From the NCBI RefSeq assembly GCF_001613205.1, contig NZ_BDBX01000044.1, forward strand, positions 1-64,000: a DNA stretch of 64,000 bases, given 5' to 3'. Of the stretch, positions 18,301-27,900 are shown one piece after another. Origin of the DNA: Nocardia sienata NBRC 100364. Lineage in GTDB: Bacteria; Actinomycetota; Actinomycetes; Mycobacteriales; Mycobacteriaceae. Each line of letters opens with the position of its first letter. Position 1 is the first letter of the stretch. Below the pieces are notes generated by a model, which worked only from the letters and a program-made list of their open reading frames with translations, was not told the origin of the DNA and made no database searches. Made by a program: the position numbers and the translations under genes.

Positions 18301-21300
18301 ACGCGCTGCAACCGGCGCGCGAATTCGGTGACGGTGGCGGTGTCGAACCGGTCGGCGGCATAGTGCAACGCGGCCGCGATCCCATCCGGTGAACCGTCGG
18401 GCGCGCGGTGGGGGTCGATGACCAGCCGCAATCCGCACTCGGCGGAGGCATTCGCGATCTCGATCGGCTCGGTGGACAGGCTCGGCATCTCCAGTCGCGG
18501 AACATCGTTGTGTCGCAACGAGATCGCCATATCGAACAGCGGTCCACCGACACCGATCGCCGCGTCCACGATCTCGAAGGGCAGATCCGCGTGGGCGAAT
18601 GCCGCGCGATCGGATCGGGCGACCCGGGCGACAAGGTCGAGAAAGGACTCCGCCGGATCGATGCGGGTGCGCAGGACGACGGTGTTGGCGTAGGGGCCGA
18701 TCGCGTCGTCGAGTTCGCGTTCGTCGTGCCCACGCACCGAACTGCCGAGCACGATATCGGTGACGGCCGCCGAACGGGCCAGCAGCACCGCGAAGGCCGA
18801 GCGCACCACGATGAACTCGGAGACCTCACCGCGGCGGGCGATATCGGCGATCCGGCGATGGGTGCGGGTGCCGATCTCGAAACCGTGCACACCGTAGCCG
18901 GTGGCGCCGGAGTCGCCGGTGGCGGCCGGAATCTCCAGCCGCGGCGGCAACCCCGCCAGGTATTCGCGCCAGAACGCCAGCCGGGCCGCGGCGAGCGATT
19001 CCGGATCGGTGCTGTCGCCGAGCTCGGCCTGCTGGTTCAGGAAATAGTCCAGGTACTGCACCGACAGCGGCTGCCACAGCGGCCGCGATCGGTTGCGCCG
19101 GCCCAGGAAGGCCCGCAGCAGGTCCCGCAGTAGCAGACCGGCCGACATCTCGTCGGCGAGGATGCGATGCACGACCACCGCGACCACGTGTTCCCGGGGG
19201 CCGGTCTCGGCCAGCGCGAACCGTACCGGCACCTGCTCGGGATCGGCGACGTCGAAATCGGTCCGCGACAGCGCCTGCAGCCAGTCGGCGAGTTCGGCGG
19301 GCGCGACCGGTTCGGGGACCACTTCCGGAACCGCCTGTTCCCGCGGCAGCACCACCTGTTGCGGTGTGCCGCCGGCCTCCGGGTAGACGGTGCGCAGCGT
19401 CTCGTGCCGGTCGACCACATCGGCGACGGCGGCCTGCATGGCCGTCACGTCCAGGGTGCCGGTCAGGGTCATCGCGGCGGTGACGGTGTCGGCGCCTTCT
19501 TCAGGGGTGAAACGGTTGCGTTCCCACAACCGCAGTTGCCCCGGCGAGAGTGGAATGAATTCGGGTCGTCGGGTCGCGGCCGGGCGGTCGTCCGAGGCCG
19601 CAACCGGTTCCGGCGCCGGAGATTCCCGCACCGGCGGCGAGGCGGCGGAGTCGGGCCACAGCGGGCTGCGGGCATTGCTGTCCCGGGCACCGAACGGGAA
19701 ATCCGAGGCCCCGGATTCCGGGCGCGTGGCAGGTAGCACCGCCGGGCTCGGGCCCCGGTGTCCCGGCACCGGCGCGGCCGCGTCCTCCGGCATGTTCTCG
19801 TAGAACGCCAGTGCGTCACCGGCCGCCCGCAACGAACTCCCGCGGGAGGTCTGCGCATCGCTCGGCGCGGGCAGTTGCCGCCCGCTGCTCAGCCAGGTGT
19901 CGGCATCCGGATCCGCCGGCGCGTTCACCTCGGCCGCGGTGGGCGAAGGCTCCTCGGCCCGGGCACCGCGGGCGCCCAGCGGATGCGAGCGGTCGGGCAT
20001 CTCCAGGTAGCCGCGCCCGGGCAGGTCCATATCGCGCCGCTCGGAGGCGAGCCGGCTGTCTCCCCCGGGCAGTCCGCGGATGGGCGATACGGGCGCCTGA
20101 TCGGGAGCGGCGGGATCTCCATGGGACAGCCCGTAGCCGTATCCGGCGAAGGTCTCCGGCTCGACCGGTTGCTCCGGTTCGGGGTGCGCCAGGCCTGGCT
20201 CTTCGGGCCGGACCCCGATTTCGCGGATCGGCAGACTCTGTTCGAAGTCGGCCGACGATTCGGGGGACGCTGCCTCGGGGGCCGCCTCGGCTTCGGCGGC
20301 CGGCGGCGCCACCTCCGCGGCGCCCGGCTCCGATGCGTCCGGCAGCGCCGGCTGCAGGAACGGTAGGTCGACCCGCCCTACGTATTCCATCTCGCCGTCA
20401 CCGGCGCGGCGCACCAGGTCACCGGTGCGGAAGAGCCGGGAACCGTCGTCGGCGTAGGGGTCGGCGACCAGCAACTGCGCGGTGCGCCCGGGCCGGCGGT
20501 GATAACCGCGGGCCAGTTGCGGACCGCCGAGATACAGCTCGCCCACCTCTCCGTCGGGCACCTGCGTGAGCTGTCCGTCCAGGATATGGGTCGTCACACC
20601 GCGGATCGGCGCACCCACAGTGGGTGCCCGGCCGGGAGTCAGCGCGGTGCTGATGCTGGTCATGATCGTGGCCTCGGCCGGCCCGTACCCCTGATAGAGC
20701 GCCCGGGTCGCCCCGCCGGCGACGGGAACCGCCCAGCGCGACACCGATTCGGGCGGGCACGGCCGGCGCCCGGTCAGCACCACACCGAGTTCGTCGAGTC
20801 CCGCCGGATCCATCACCTCCAGGGCCTCCGGTGTGAGGTAGGCATGGGTGACACCGGTGCGACGCAGCAGTTCGGTCAGTTCGTCCGCAGTGGACACCAG
20901 CGGGGAAACCACCACCATGGTCGCGGCGCCGCCGAGCGCGAGCAGCAGTTCCAGTACGGCCGAATCCGAGGGAAGCGGCGCGAAATTCAGCGTGCGGTCC
21001 TCTGGTTCGACCCGGAAGCGGCCCTGCTGTTCGGAGCACAGGCCGGACAACCCCGCCTGGGTGACCACCACGCCGTCCGGCGAGGCCCCGCTGTCGCCGG
21101 CGTAGCTGACATAGGCGGGATGTTCGGCCCGCAGCGGGCGGATGCGGTCGGCGTAGGTGACCGGTTCGGCGGAGAACTGCTCCAGGGCCCGGGCGGTGTC
21201 GACCGTATCGACGTGCAACCATTCGATCTCGTCGGGCAGTTCGTTGCGGACCCAGGAGACCGCCAGGCCGTAGACCGCACCGACATCGACCAGCAGATGC

Positions 21301-21638
21301 GCGATCCAGTTCGGCGGGTAGGCGGGATCGATCGGTACGAAACCCGCACCTGTCTTGGCCACCGCCCAGACAGCCAGCACCGCGTCCAGCGAACGCGGGA
21401 TGGCCACGGCCACCAGATCCTCCGGACCGATACCGCGCGCCATCAGCGACCGCGCCAATCGGCTCGACCAGGCGTCCAGATCGGCGTAGCTGACCTGCTC
21501 CAGCGGGCCGGTGCCGTCGGCGAGTACGAGCGCCGCACCGTCGGGATTGGTCTCGACAGCGTTCGCGATCAGCTGCGGAAGGGTGGTCACGCGGGGCCGC
21601 CGGGTTCGGTGGGGCCGGGTCCGGACTGGCCGCGTCAT
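12384..21638 (-). CDS. Giant NRPS-like protein B, degenerate and without a carrier domain
   Basis: 3,084 aa in one open frame; ATG at 21638 with GGAGGG 10 bp upstream. Domains by approximate residue: A core 20-425 without its C-terminal lid; Pro/Glu-rich linker 430-690; condensation domain 693-1130; adenylation-like domain 1155-1665; epimerisation-like domain 1740-2140; very long disordered linker 2150-2650 with Arg-rich repeats; a second A core 2690-3084 that ends after Y-R-T-G-D-L. All three A regions lack the Gly-rich A3 loop and the A10 lysine, although A7 (R-T-G-D-x-V) persists. The condensation motif reads H-R-I-L-A-D-E and the epimerisation motif N-G-L-A-V-D-D-R-S-W. No D-x-F-F-x-L-G-G-x-S carrier motif or thioesterase is present. 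It derives from NRPSs, but normal peptide assembly is unlikely. Confidence 0.85.
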   Translation of the reverse strand: MTRPVRTRPHRTRRPRVTTLPQLIANAVETNPDGAALVLADGTGPLEQVSYADLDAWSSRLARSLMARGIGPEDLVAVAIPRSLDAVLAVWAVAKTGAGFVPIDPAYPPNWIAHLLVDVGAVYGLAVSWVRNELPDEIEWLHVDTVDTARALEQFSAEPVTYADRIRPLRAEHPAYVSYAGDSGASPDGVVVTQAGLSGLCSEQQGRFRVEPEDRTLNFAPLPSDSAVLELLLALGGAATMVVVSPLVSTADELTELLRRTGVTHAYLTPEALEVMDPAGLDELGVVLTGRRPCPPESVSRWAVPVAGGATRALYQGYGPAEATIMTSISTALTPGRAPTVGAPIRGVTTHILDGQLTQVPDGEVGELYLGGPQLARGYHRRPGRTAQLLVADPYADDGSRLFRTGDLVRRAGDGEMEYVGRVDLPFLQPALPDASEPGAAEVAPPAAEAEAAPEAASPESSADFEQSLPIREIGVRPEEPGLAHPEPEQPVEPETFAGYGYGLSHGDPAAPDQAPVSPIRGLPGGDSRLASERRDMDLPGRGYLEMPDRSHPLGARGARAEEPSPTAAEVNAPADPDADTWLSSGRQLPAPSDAQTSRGSSLRAAGDALAFYENMPEDAAAPVPGHRGPSPAVLPATRPESGASDFPFGARDSNARSPLWPDSAASPPVRESPAPEPVAASDDRPAATRRPEFIPLSPGQLRLWERNRFTPEEGADTVTAAMTLTGTLDVTAMQAAVADVVDRHETLRTVYPEAGGTPQQVVLPREQAVPEVVPEPVAPAELADWLQALSRTDFDVADPEQVPVRFALAETGPREHVVAVVVHRILADEMSAGLLLRDLLRAFLGRRNRSRPLWQPLSVQYLDYFLNQQAELGDSTDPESLAAARLAFWREYLAGLPPRLEIPAATGDSGATGYGVHGFEIGTRTHRRIADIARRGEVSEFIVVRSAFAVLLARSAAVTDIVLGSSVRGHDERELDDAIGPYANTVVLRTRIDPAESFLDLVARVARSDRAAFAHADLPFEIVDAAIGVGGPLFDMAISLRHNDVPRLEMPSLSTEPIEIANASAECGLRLVIDPHRAPDGSPDGIAAALHYAADRFDTATVTEFARRLQRVLTVAGGDPDGPVGDIDLLSRADLDRLLVVWNDTRYPVAPDLLLDGYRRTAATRPDAVAVADAETELTYQEFDARVNRLARQLIEAGVGTETPVGVALRNSTELLVAIYAVLTAGGVCLPLDPDDPAGWNARVIDIAGPACVLVAPADEARLAAAVETTARPQPPILVTGAEDLARHAADPVRPAELIRQIRPGNAAYLLCASVAPDGPELTVLSHSAINNQITLMLAQYPMGFTDVYLQQNPPTRDTSLWGTFLPLRAGAELALAPTGARDPERIAATIAARAVTVTDFGPDELAAFAEHADPGPMRSLREVFVTGGPLAPETAGVVRERCGARTQNLYGTAETTVSATSWPAAGSADRSVPIGLPQWNTRVYVLDSRLRPVPPGVPGELYLAGDQLARGYLGRRGATADRFVANPFGYGQRMYRTGDMVRWRDATATTPQRLEHLGRTDDQFGFRGHRVRPAAVAAALRALPGIAEAAVLARGTGPAVSSAARPGARLVAYVVPEQTEAEPDLARIRAALAQTVPVDLVPSAFAAVEQIPPTGTGAPDRTRLPDPDEIAPLPPDPGPWAADVLVAPTSAPGPAEPAPAEPQPRPAEPNSTGAAAASASVSFTATATEISGELPATPTAARLLDNPVPGVEVRSVVLDLPSDQPLSRTETAVRSLMARHPMLSARLHTGDRPPALSIPPREQRGEHQYWWLGPESNENTIATDDVVQAAADALDPATGRNIHFVVTGSEPDRRLVVVANGLAVDDRSWRIIVDELIAGWTGADLAAAAPENKLPQLVHALDARARSIELLDESGWWRRNLAGAQIAAPLGTADLRVRRRVSLAITAEGTAAVTAAAAAYGATVPEVLLTAVAVALHTGAQGKVARAIGSLVRCDADARSLANGADDLVGGFATEFPLSVRIVDIDTTEALVGGPAAGSALVQIRDLYRSVPDGGAGYALLRHLNPETTAEFAAAESGRFTLRYRDLRPARVHTDGPADGVLLALAVDATDDGLLCRFDYATEVLAGEDVKTFAEHWVRALGGLAEHGLRPDIGPAQPASASASASQSASAPQPVSASQCVSPSEFAPASQFAPASESVSTSQSAPDSQPAADPEPAARTESAPVPEPVPDAEVTSLLRPVAGMPDAEMPEPGRGGLPRRHAQPAAAGDPLPDTAGAPSRGGLPRRRTPGAETPATIAAGTDAGEAGTASGLPQRRSVIGAGAPTQPEPEPERNAFPRRDTTPAVDTAAVMGETDSAGTSTPASLPQRRPQPSHSAPDTASPESVARSGGLPQRRPRHDDSGPAGEPVSQQSYEPSAPPPQGGHRHDAGPAAEPVGADGGAPPALPRRRSGSAAQAERPGADADSSEAAAPPGLPRRRPRPDSGSLAEAEPTGASESSPASLPQRRSRLGAQPDADSAATLSEPVSPESGVVPDPLPERRPAAEARPAPAETGSESASAPALPQRGARSTVAADSPATETASDPAPAPLPERGLHGADESAPVELPPALPRRRPQPLRDETASSEPRDWTLKRAEPAAPAPVPADAPGPELTADPEPTTFLRPIPDVETTAYMSPVLDPASHDDQSTLLSLFDEQVRRTPAVPAVRQGARVLSYSELDRKSRALAVELIRFGVGGRTLVAVAMRPGIDLVVAVCAVLRAGGGYVPVDPGRPAAEVDELLATAAPICVLSTSDEGVTTGTGISVVAIDLLYLDLPTDPSGDPRIAPDDLADIRYVPGGTAGVTSTHRQLVERLRRAQRSHPYDSSDLVLHAAPTVTDITLWELFRPLHHGAQLLMPDNPGRAADLSRSIAAHKVTVVHVVPSLLDRFLDSVTDGGGRAAHPSLRRVVVDGAALPPGGVERFTTLLPGAELVIWYGHNETGVITVGSVGGRPVTNDRVYLLDEQLRPVPPGTVGEMYIGGPQLARGYHAAAAETAARFVATGGGGRLYRTGDLVRRRDGVLEYLGRVERVGGSLISGSRRGGHD
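13750..15180 (-). repeat. Low-complexity linker coding region (LPRRR/LPQRR and SAS repeats)
   Basis: Within NRPS-like protein B this stretch encodes more than a dozen short basic motifs of the form L-P-(R/Q)-R-R spaced by Ala/Pro/Ser/Glu-rich sequence of about 25-45 residues. A Ser-Ala-Gln-rich segment (S-A-S-A-S-A-S-Q-S-A-S) lies on its N-terminal side. It is predicted to be disordered and resembles no enzymatic domain. Confidence 0.75.
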
Positions 21639-21997
21639 ACCGTTTTCGCCCTCCGGAGGTGGTCACACCGCTGACCGACTACCGCATCCATCTGTCCGCC
21701 TCGCCTGCCTATCGCACTTCACCGCCGCGCCCTACCGTGCCGCAGCTTGGACAGCAGCCTGCCACAATGCGCCGGTACCCGGTATGGCACCCGGCAGGTT
21801 ACCGGTCGGGGCCGCGCACAGCTACACCCCGCGGCACCCCGTCCCGGCCCGGCCGCCCGAAACACTTCACCGTTACTTCGAAATCGCAGCGAGCGGTACT
21901 GCGGGTCGTATCCGCCGAGCCGACACAACCCGGCTCCCTACCCGGCGGGAATGGGCGGACCTGCGCGAACGCCCGGGAGACCGGCCGTCCCGCACCG
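21639..21997. other. 359-bp gap between the two NRPS-like genes
   Basis: No convincing gene is seen on either strand. In particular there is no MbtH-like gene. The ribosome-binding site of the downstream NRPS-like gene is at its right-gene-facing edge (21648-21655). A promoter cannot be excluded. Confidence 0.5.
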
Positions 21998-24900
21998 TCA
22001 GCCCAATAGCGTGTCCAGACCCAGCACCGTCTCGACGCCGGACCAGGCGGTGCCCGGCTCGTCCTCCTCGTCGAGGACGAGGGCGGTCAGATCCTCCAGC
22101 TCGCCCGGGTCGAGTACCTCCAGACCGGCACTGTCGGACCACAGATGAGTGATCCATTCACCTGCGGGGGTCGCGTGCTCCTCCGGAACCACCACCACCG
22201 AAGCTCCCGCGGCACCGGCGGCCACGGTTTCCAGTACCGCCGCCGGACTGTCACCGCGGCCGGCACGGTAGGTCCTGGCCTCGTAGGTCAGGCCGGTGAC
22301 GGTCTGCACCCGGGTCACCGCGGTGGCCAGCCGGTCGTAACTCACCTGCCGGCCGGTACCGTCCACCACGGCCGGATCGTTACCGCGCAGCGGCCGCGCC
22401 CGGTGCGCGTGAGTGACCGGCCGCGGCGATTGCGCGGAGATCTCCGCGGCGATCTCCGGATCGTCGAGCAGCAGCCATTCGAGGTGCGGGACGGCCGGGG
22501 CCCGGCCCACGGCCAGTCCGGCCGCGACTGCCAGATCCGCTGCCGCCGCGACCTCCAGAGCGTCGGCCGGCACAAGGGTGGCGCCCGCCTTGAGTACCGC
22601 CCAGATCGCCACCACCGCATCCACCCCGCGTTCCAGCGCACTCACCACGCCGGTGCCCGGACCGTATCCGCGCGCGATCAGGACCCGCGCCAGTCGTGAG
22701 GACCGCGCGTCGAGTTCGCGATAGCTCACCGCCGCCTCGCCACATACCACCGCGGGACCTTCCGGATCGTCCTCCACCGAGGTGCTCAGAGTCTGGGCGA
22801 GCGCGGTTCCCGCGGCCGCGGCCGGTAACAATTGCTCGGCGGGGGCGAGTGCGCGGGGACGTTCGGGGGCTTCCGCGTACTCGATAGCGCCTACCGGCCG
22901 CAGCGGGTCGGCGGCGACCGCGGTGAGGATCCGCCGTAGCCGGCGGCCGAAGGACCGCACGGTCTCCTCGTCGAAGAGGTCGGTGGGGTAGGTCAGCACG
23001 GCGTGTATATCGCCGGGCGCACCGTCGGCATCGCGGCCGGGGTCGATATCTATTCGCAGATCGAATGTGGCGGTGAGCTCTCGGCAATCCAGCGACCACA
23101 CGGACAGACCCGGCAGTTTCAGCGCGACCCGGTCGTGGTTGTCCACCGTCAGCAGTACGGAGAACAGCGGATTGCGCGCGATGGCCTGCTCCGGAGCCGC
23201 GACTTCCACGACCTGTTCGAACGGGATTTCGGCATTGTCGAACGCGGACAGACCGGTTTCCCGTGTCTCGTCGAGCAATTCGGCGAAGGGCCGGGAGCTG
23301 TCGACGCGTGCGCGTAATGCGAGCGTATTGGCGAACATACCGACGAGGTCGTCGAGCGACCGCTCTCCGCGGCCGGCGACCGGGGTGCCCACGGTGATGT
23401 CTTCCGCGCCGGTCAGCTGGTGCAGCAGTACGCTCACCGCGGCGTGCATCACCATGAACAGCGTGGCTCCGCGATCCCGTGCGAGCCGGTCCAATCCCTC
23501 GTGCACTTCGGCGGACACCGCGAAACCCGTGGTGCCGCCGCGCATCGAGGGCATCGCCGGACGCGGACGGTCCAGCGGCAGCTCCGGCTCCCCGATCACC
23601 CCGCGCAACTTCTCACGCCAGTATGCCGATTGCGCTGCCGCGACGGAGTTCTCCTGCGCCCCCTCCCCGAGCACCGCGCCCTGCCAGATCGCGTAGTCGG
23701 CGTACTGTACCGGCAACGGTGACCAGCGCGGCGACTCCCCGCCGACGCGGGCGAGATACGCGGTCATCAGATCTCGCGCCAGGGGCGCGAGCGAGGCCGC
23801 GTCGGCGGCGATACGGTGCACGACCAGCGCCAGCACATGCCGGTCGGGTCCAGTGGTGAGCAGCAGCCCGCGTACCGGTACCTGTGTGGTGACATCGAAA
23901 CCGGCCGCGAGCAGTTCGCCGATCCGGCCGAGCGCGTCTTCGGTGGTCTCCGACTCCAGCCCCCCGCGCAACGCCTGCGCCACCGGCAGGATCTCCTGGT
24001 AGGGCCGTCCGTCCGAGTCACCCGGATAGCGGGTACGCAGTACCTCGTGCCGTTCCAGGACATCGGAGAGGGCGTAGCGCAGCGCGGACGTATCGAGCGC
24101 CCCGTCGAGTCCGATGGCGAGCGAAATATTGTGGACCGCCGAATCCGGGACGAGCCGATCACCCGGCCACAGCCGATATTGCCGCGGCGACAGTGGGATC
24201 CGGTCGGGACGATCGACCCGCGCCAGTATCGGTCGCTCCACCCGGGGGACGACCCCGGGAACAACCCGCGCGGCCAGCGCGGCCACCGTCGGCGCCTCGA
24301 ACAGCACGCGTACCACCAGCTGCGCCGACAGCGCCTCGTTGATCCGGGCCACCGCACGGGTGGCGGTCAGCGAATTACCCCCGAGCGCGAAGAAATCGTC
24401 GTCGGCGCCGATATTTTCGGCGCCGAGCAGATCGGCGAACACCCCCGCCACCACGGTTTCCACCCGCCCCGCCGGAGCGGCGTAAGGCGCCCGGCCGGTC
24501 ACCGGCGGAACCGGTAGCGCGTACCGGTCGACCTTCCCGTGCGTGGTCAACGGCAACTCCTCGACCACGACCAGGGTCTCGGGAACCATATACGCGGGCA
24601 GTATTTCGGCCACCTGCTCACGCAACAGCCCCGGATCGAGAACGACTTCGTGCTCCGCGGCGGCCACCACGTAACCGAGCAGCCTGTCTCCGGCCAGCTC
24701 GTCGGTACGTACCAGCGCCACCGCCCGGCCGACCCCCGGGCAGCGCAGCAGGGCTGCCTCGACCTCACCGAGTTCGACCCGGAACCCCCGCAACTGCACC
24801 TGCGCGTCTCCGCGACCGGCGTATTCCAGCTCGGCGCGGCCACCGAAGGCGGCCCAGCGGCCGATATCACCACTGCGGTACATCCGTGACCCCGGCGCAC

Positions 24901-27900
24901 CGAACGGGTCGGCCACGAACCGGGTGGCGGTGGCGCCCGGACTACCCGCATAGCCGCGGGTCAGCTGCCGCCCCGACACATAGATCTCTCCCGGTACGCC
25001 GACCGGCGCCGGGTGCAGGCGCTCGTCGAGCACGAACGCGTCCAGACCGGGCAGCGCCCGGCCGATCACGCCGGCCGGGTTGTCCACCAGTTTCTCGTCG
25101 AGTGCCAGAAAAGAGGCGTGCACAGTGGTCTCGGTGAGGCCGTACATGTTCACCAGCCACGGACCGTCTGTTTCGGGTCCGCCGTGCCGTTCGTACCAGC
25201 TTCGCAGCCGGCGCAGATCCAGCGCCTCACCGCCGAACACCACATAGCGCAGGGCGAGCGCGCCGGTGCCGTGGGCGAGCCGGTCGGCCTCAGCGAGTCG
25301 ATAGAACGCCGACGGTGTCTGGTTGAGCACAGTGACCCGTTCGCGGATGAGCAGGTCCCGGAACTGTTCGGGTGAGCCGGCGGTCGGGCGGTCGACCACC
25401 ACCACCGAACCACCACTGGCCAGCGAGCACCACAGTTCCCACACCGAGAAGTCGAAGGCGATCGAATGGAACAGGGTCCACACATCGGTGTCGTCGAATT
25501 CGAACAGCAGCTGGGTGTTGGCGAAAAGTTCCACCACGCTGCGGTGCGCGACGGCCACGGCCCTGGGGGCACCGGTGGAACCGGAGGTATGGACGACATA
25601 GGCCACGTTGTCGGGGCGCAGCGGGGCCCGGCGCTCGGCATCGGTGACCGGTTCGGTGGAACGGTGCACGGTCTCGGCGAGCAGGATCACCGGCGCGTCC
25701 ACGGTGGGCAGCGCGTCACGTTCGGCAGCGGTGGTGAGGACAACGGCCGGACCGGCGTCGGCGAGAACGGCCTCCAGCCGCTTGCGCGGGTAGGCGGTGT
25801 CGATCGGTAGATAGCCGGCACCGGATAGCAGCACACCCAGCAGCGCGACCGGCAACTCCTCGGTCCGCGGCACCGCCACGGCCACCAGGCTCTCCGGGCC
25901 CGCCCCGGCGGCGATAAGGGTGCGTGCCACCTGATACGACCGGCTCAGCAGTTCCGCGAAACTCAGCACGACCCCACCGGACCGGACGGCCGGAGACCGC
26001 GGCCGCCGCCGGGCCTGCGCCTCGATGAGATCGACCAGCGTCACCGCGGGCACCGGGACCCCACCGCTGTTCCATTCCCGCAGTACCAGATCGCGTTCGC
26101 CGGGCGCCAGCAGATCGATATCGCCCACGATCCGGTGCGGGTCGGCGGCTACGGCGTTCAGGATGCGCAGCAACCGGTCCGCGTGATCACCGAGCGTGGG
26201 CGCGTCGAACAGGTCGCTGGTGTAGGTGAAGGTCAGCCGCGCCTCGGCGCCGGTGTCCAGCAGGTCCACACGCAGGTCGAGCATATCCGGCAGGCGGGCG
26301 GGCGCATCGGTGGTGGCGAGCAGGACCCGGAACGGCGGTTGCCCGGCGGCGGTGCGCACGGTATCGATCAGCTGGCCCAGCCGTTCGGTGCCATGACCAC
26401 CGGTCTCGAAGAGCGCCCCACCCGCGAGCCGGGCGGTGTCGAGTAGTTCGTCGAAGCGCAGCGCCGGATCCAGATCGGTGTGCAATACCGACAACCCGCC
26501 CCCGGCGTGCTGGGTGCTGAACGCACCGACCGCGATATCCCGATGCCCCGACAACCGGGCCAGCAGAATGGCCAGCGCCGCCTGTATCACGGTGAAGCCG
26601 GTCGTCTCCTGATGCGTCGCGATATCGTTGAGCGAATCGAGCAGGTCGATACTCAGCTCCCGCGTCACCTGGCCGCAGCGTCCGGAACGGGCGGCCGGGC
26701 GCGGCCGATCGGCGGGCAGCTCGGCGCGGCCGACGAGCGTGCCCGGAGCCCGCCACCAATCCGCGGCCGGAGTCGGCCCGAGTTCCGCGGGCACCGCCAG
26801 CAGCTGGCCCACGAGGGCGTGCAGTAATACGGAGAGGGCACCGGCCGCGGATTCGGCGATGCGTTCGCGCCGGTACCACAGCCGCAGCAGCAGCCGGTCC
26901 GCCGACTCCGCCACCAGCGTCACCGGGTAGTGGGTGAAGGCATGGCAGGTCGGCTCCGTCACCTCGAGCCCGTCGATATCGCCGGCAGTGGGCCATCGCG
27001 CCGCGCCCGCCGGGCGCAGGTCGTAAATCAGCAGGGTGTCGAAGAGGCCCGCCGCCCCCGGCGCGGTATCGGCGGCGCTCAGATAGTGATGATCACGCAG
27101 CGCATGCTGTTCGGAGCGGATACGGATCAGCAGATCCCGCACCGTCCAGCCGGGCTCGAAACACACTCGGACGGGGACGGTATTGGCGAACAGACCAGCC
27201 ATCCGGTCCACCCCGCTCAGCCCGGCGGGGCGACCGGAGACCACGGCCCCGAACACGATGTCCCGGCGTCCGGTCAGTCCCGCCAGCAGCAGTGCCCACA
27301 GCGCCTGGACCACGGTTTCGACCGGCACGCCGGCCTCGGCCGCGTACGCCGCCATGGCGGCGGTCTGGGCGTCGCCGAGCGCGAGATCGACTTTCCCCAT
27401 ACCGGTTCCCGGCTCGGTGGGCGGGGCCAGCACCGGAGCGAGTGCGGTCGGCCGGGCACCCCGTAGCGCATCCGCCCAGCGGGCCCGGCCGGCCGCGGTG
27501 TCCTGTCGCGCCAGCCACTGCAGATAGTCACGGTAGGCCGGGGGCGGCGGTAACGCCGCGGGGTCGCCGTGGCGGGCATAGAGGGTCAGCAGATCGTCCA
27601 GCAGTATCGGCGCCGACCTGCCGTCGAAGAGCAGCTGGTGAGCGGCCAGCACGAGATGCGTGCGGCCGGAAACCGTGCGATACACCGTCACCCGCAGCAG
27701 CGGCGCGGTGTCCAGGGCGAACCGGGTGAGCCGCTCGGTCTCCAGCAGTTCCGGGATCTCGTAGTCGCCGACATCGTCGGCCACCCGCCACGGCACGGTG
27801 ACGGGTTCGGTCACCAACTGCACCGGCACCCCGTCCGCGGCCGTGACGAACGCGGTGCGCAGGACCGGATGCCGGTCGACCAGCCCCTGCGCGGCCCGGT

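Noticed and set aside
21639..21997. MbtH-like gene between the NRPS-like genes
   Set aside because: No frame on either strand encodes an MbtH-type protein of about 70 residues with its Trp motifs.
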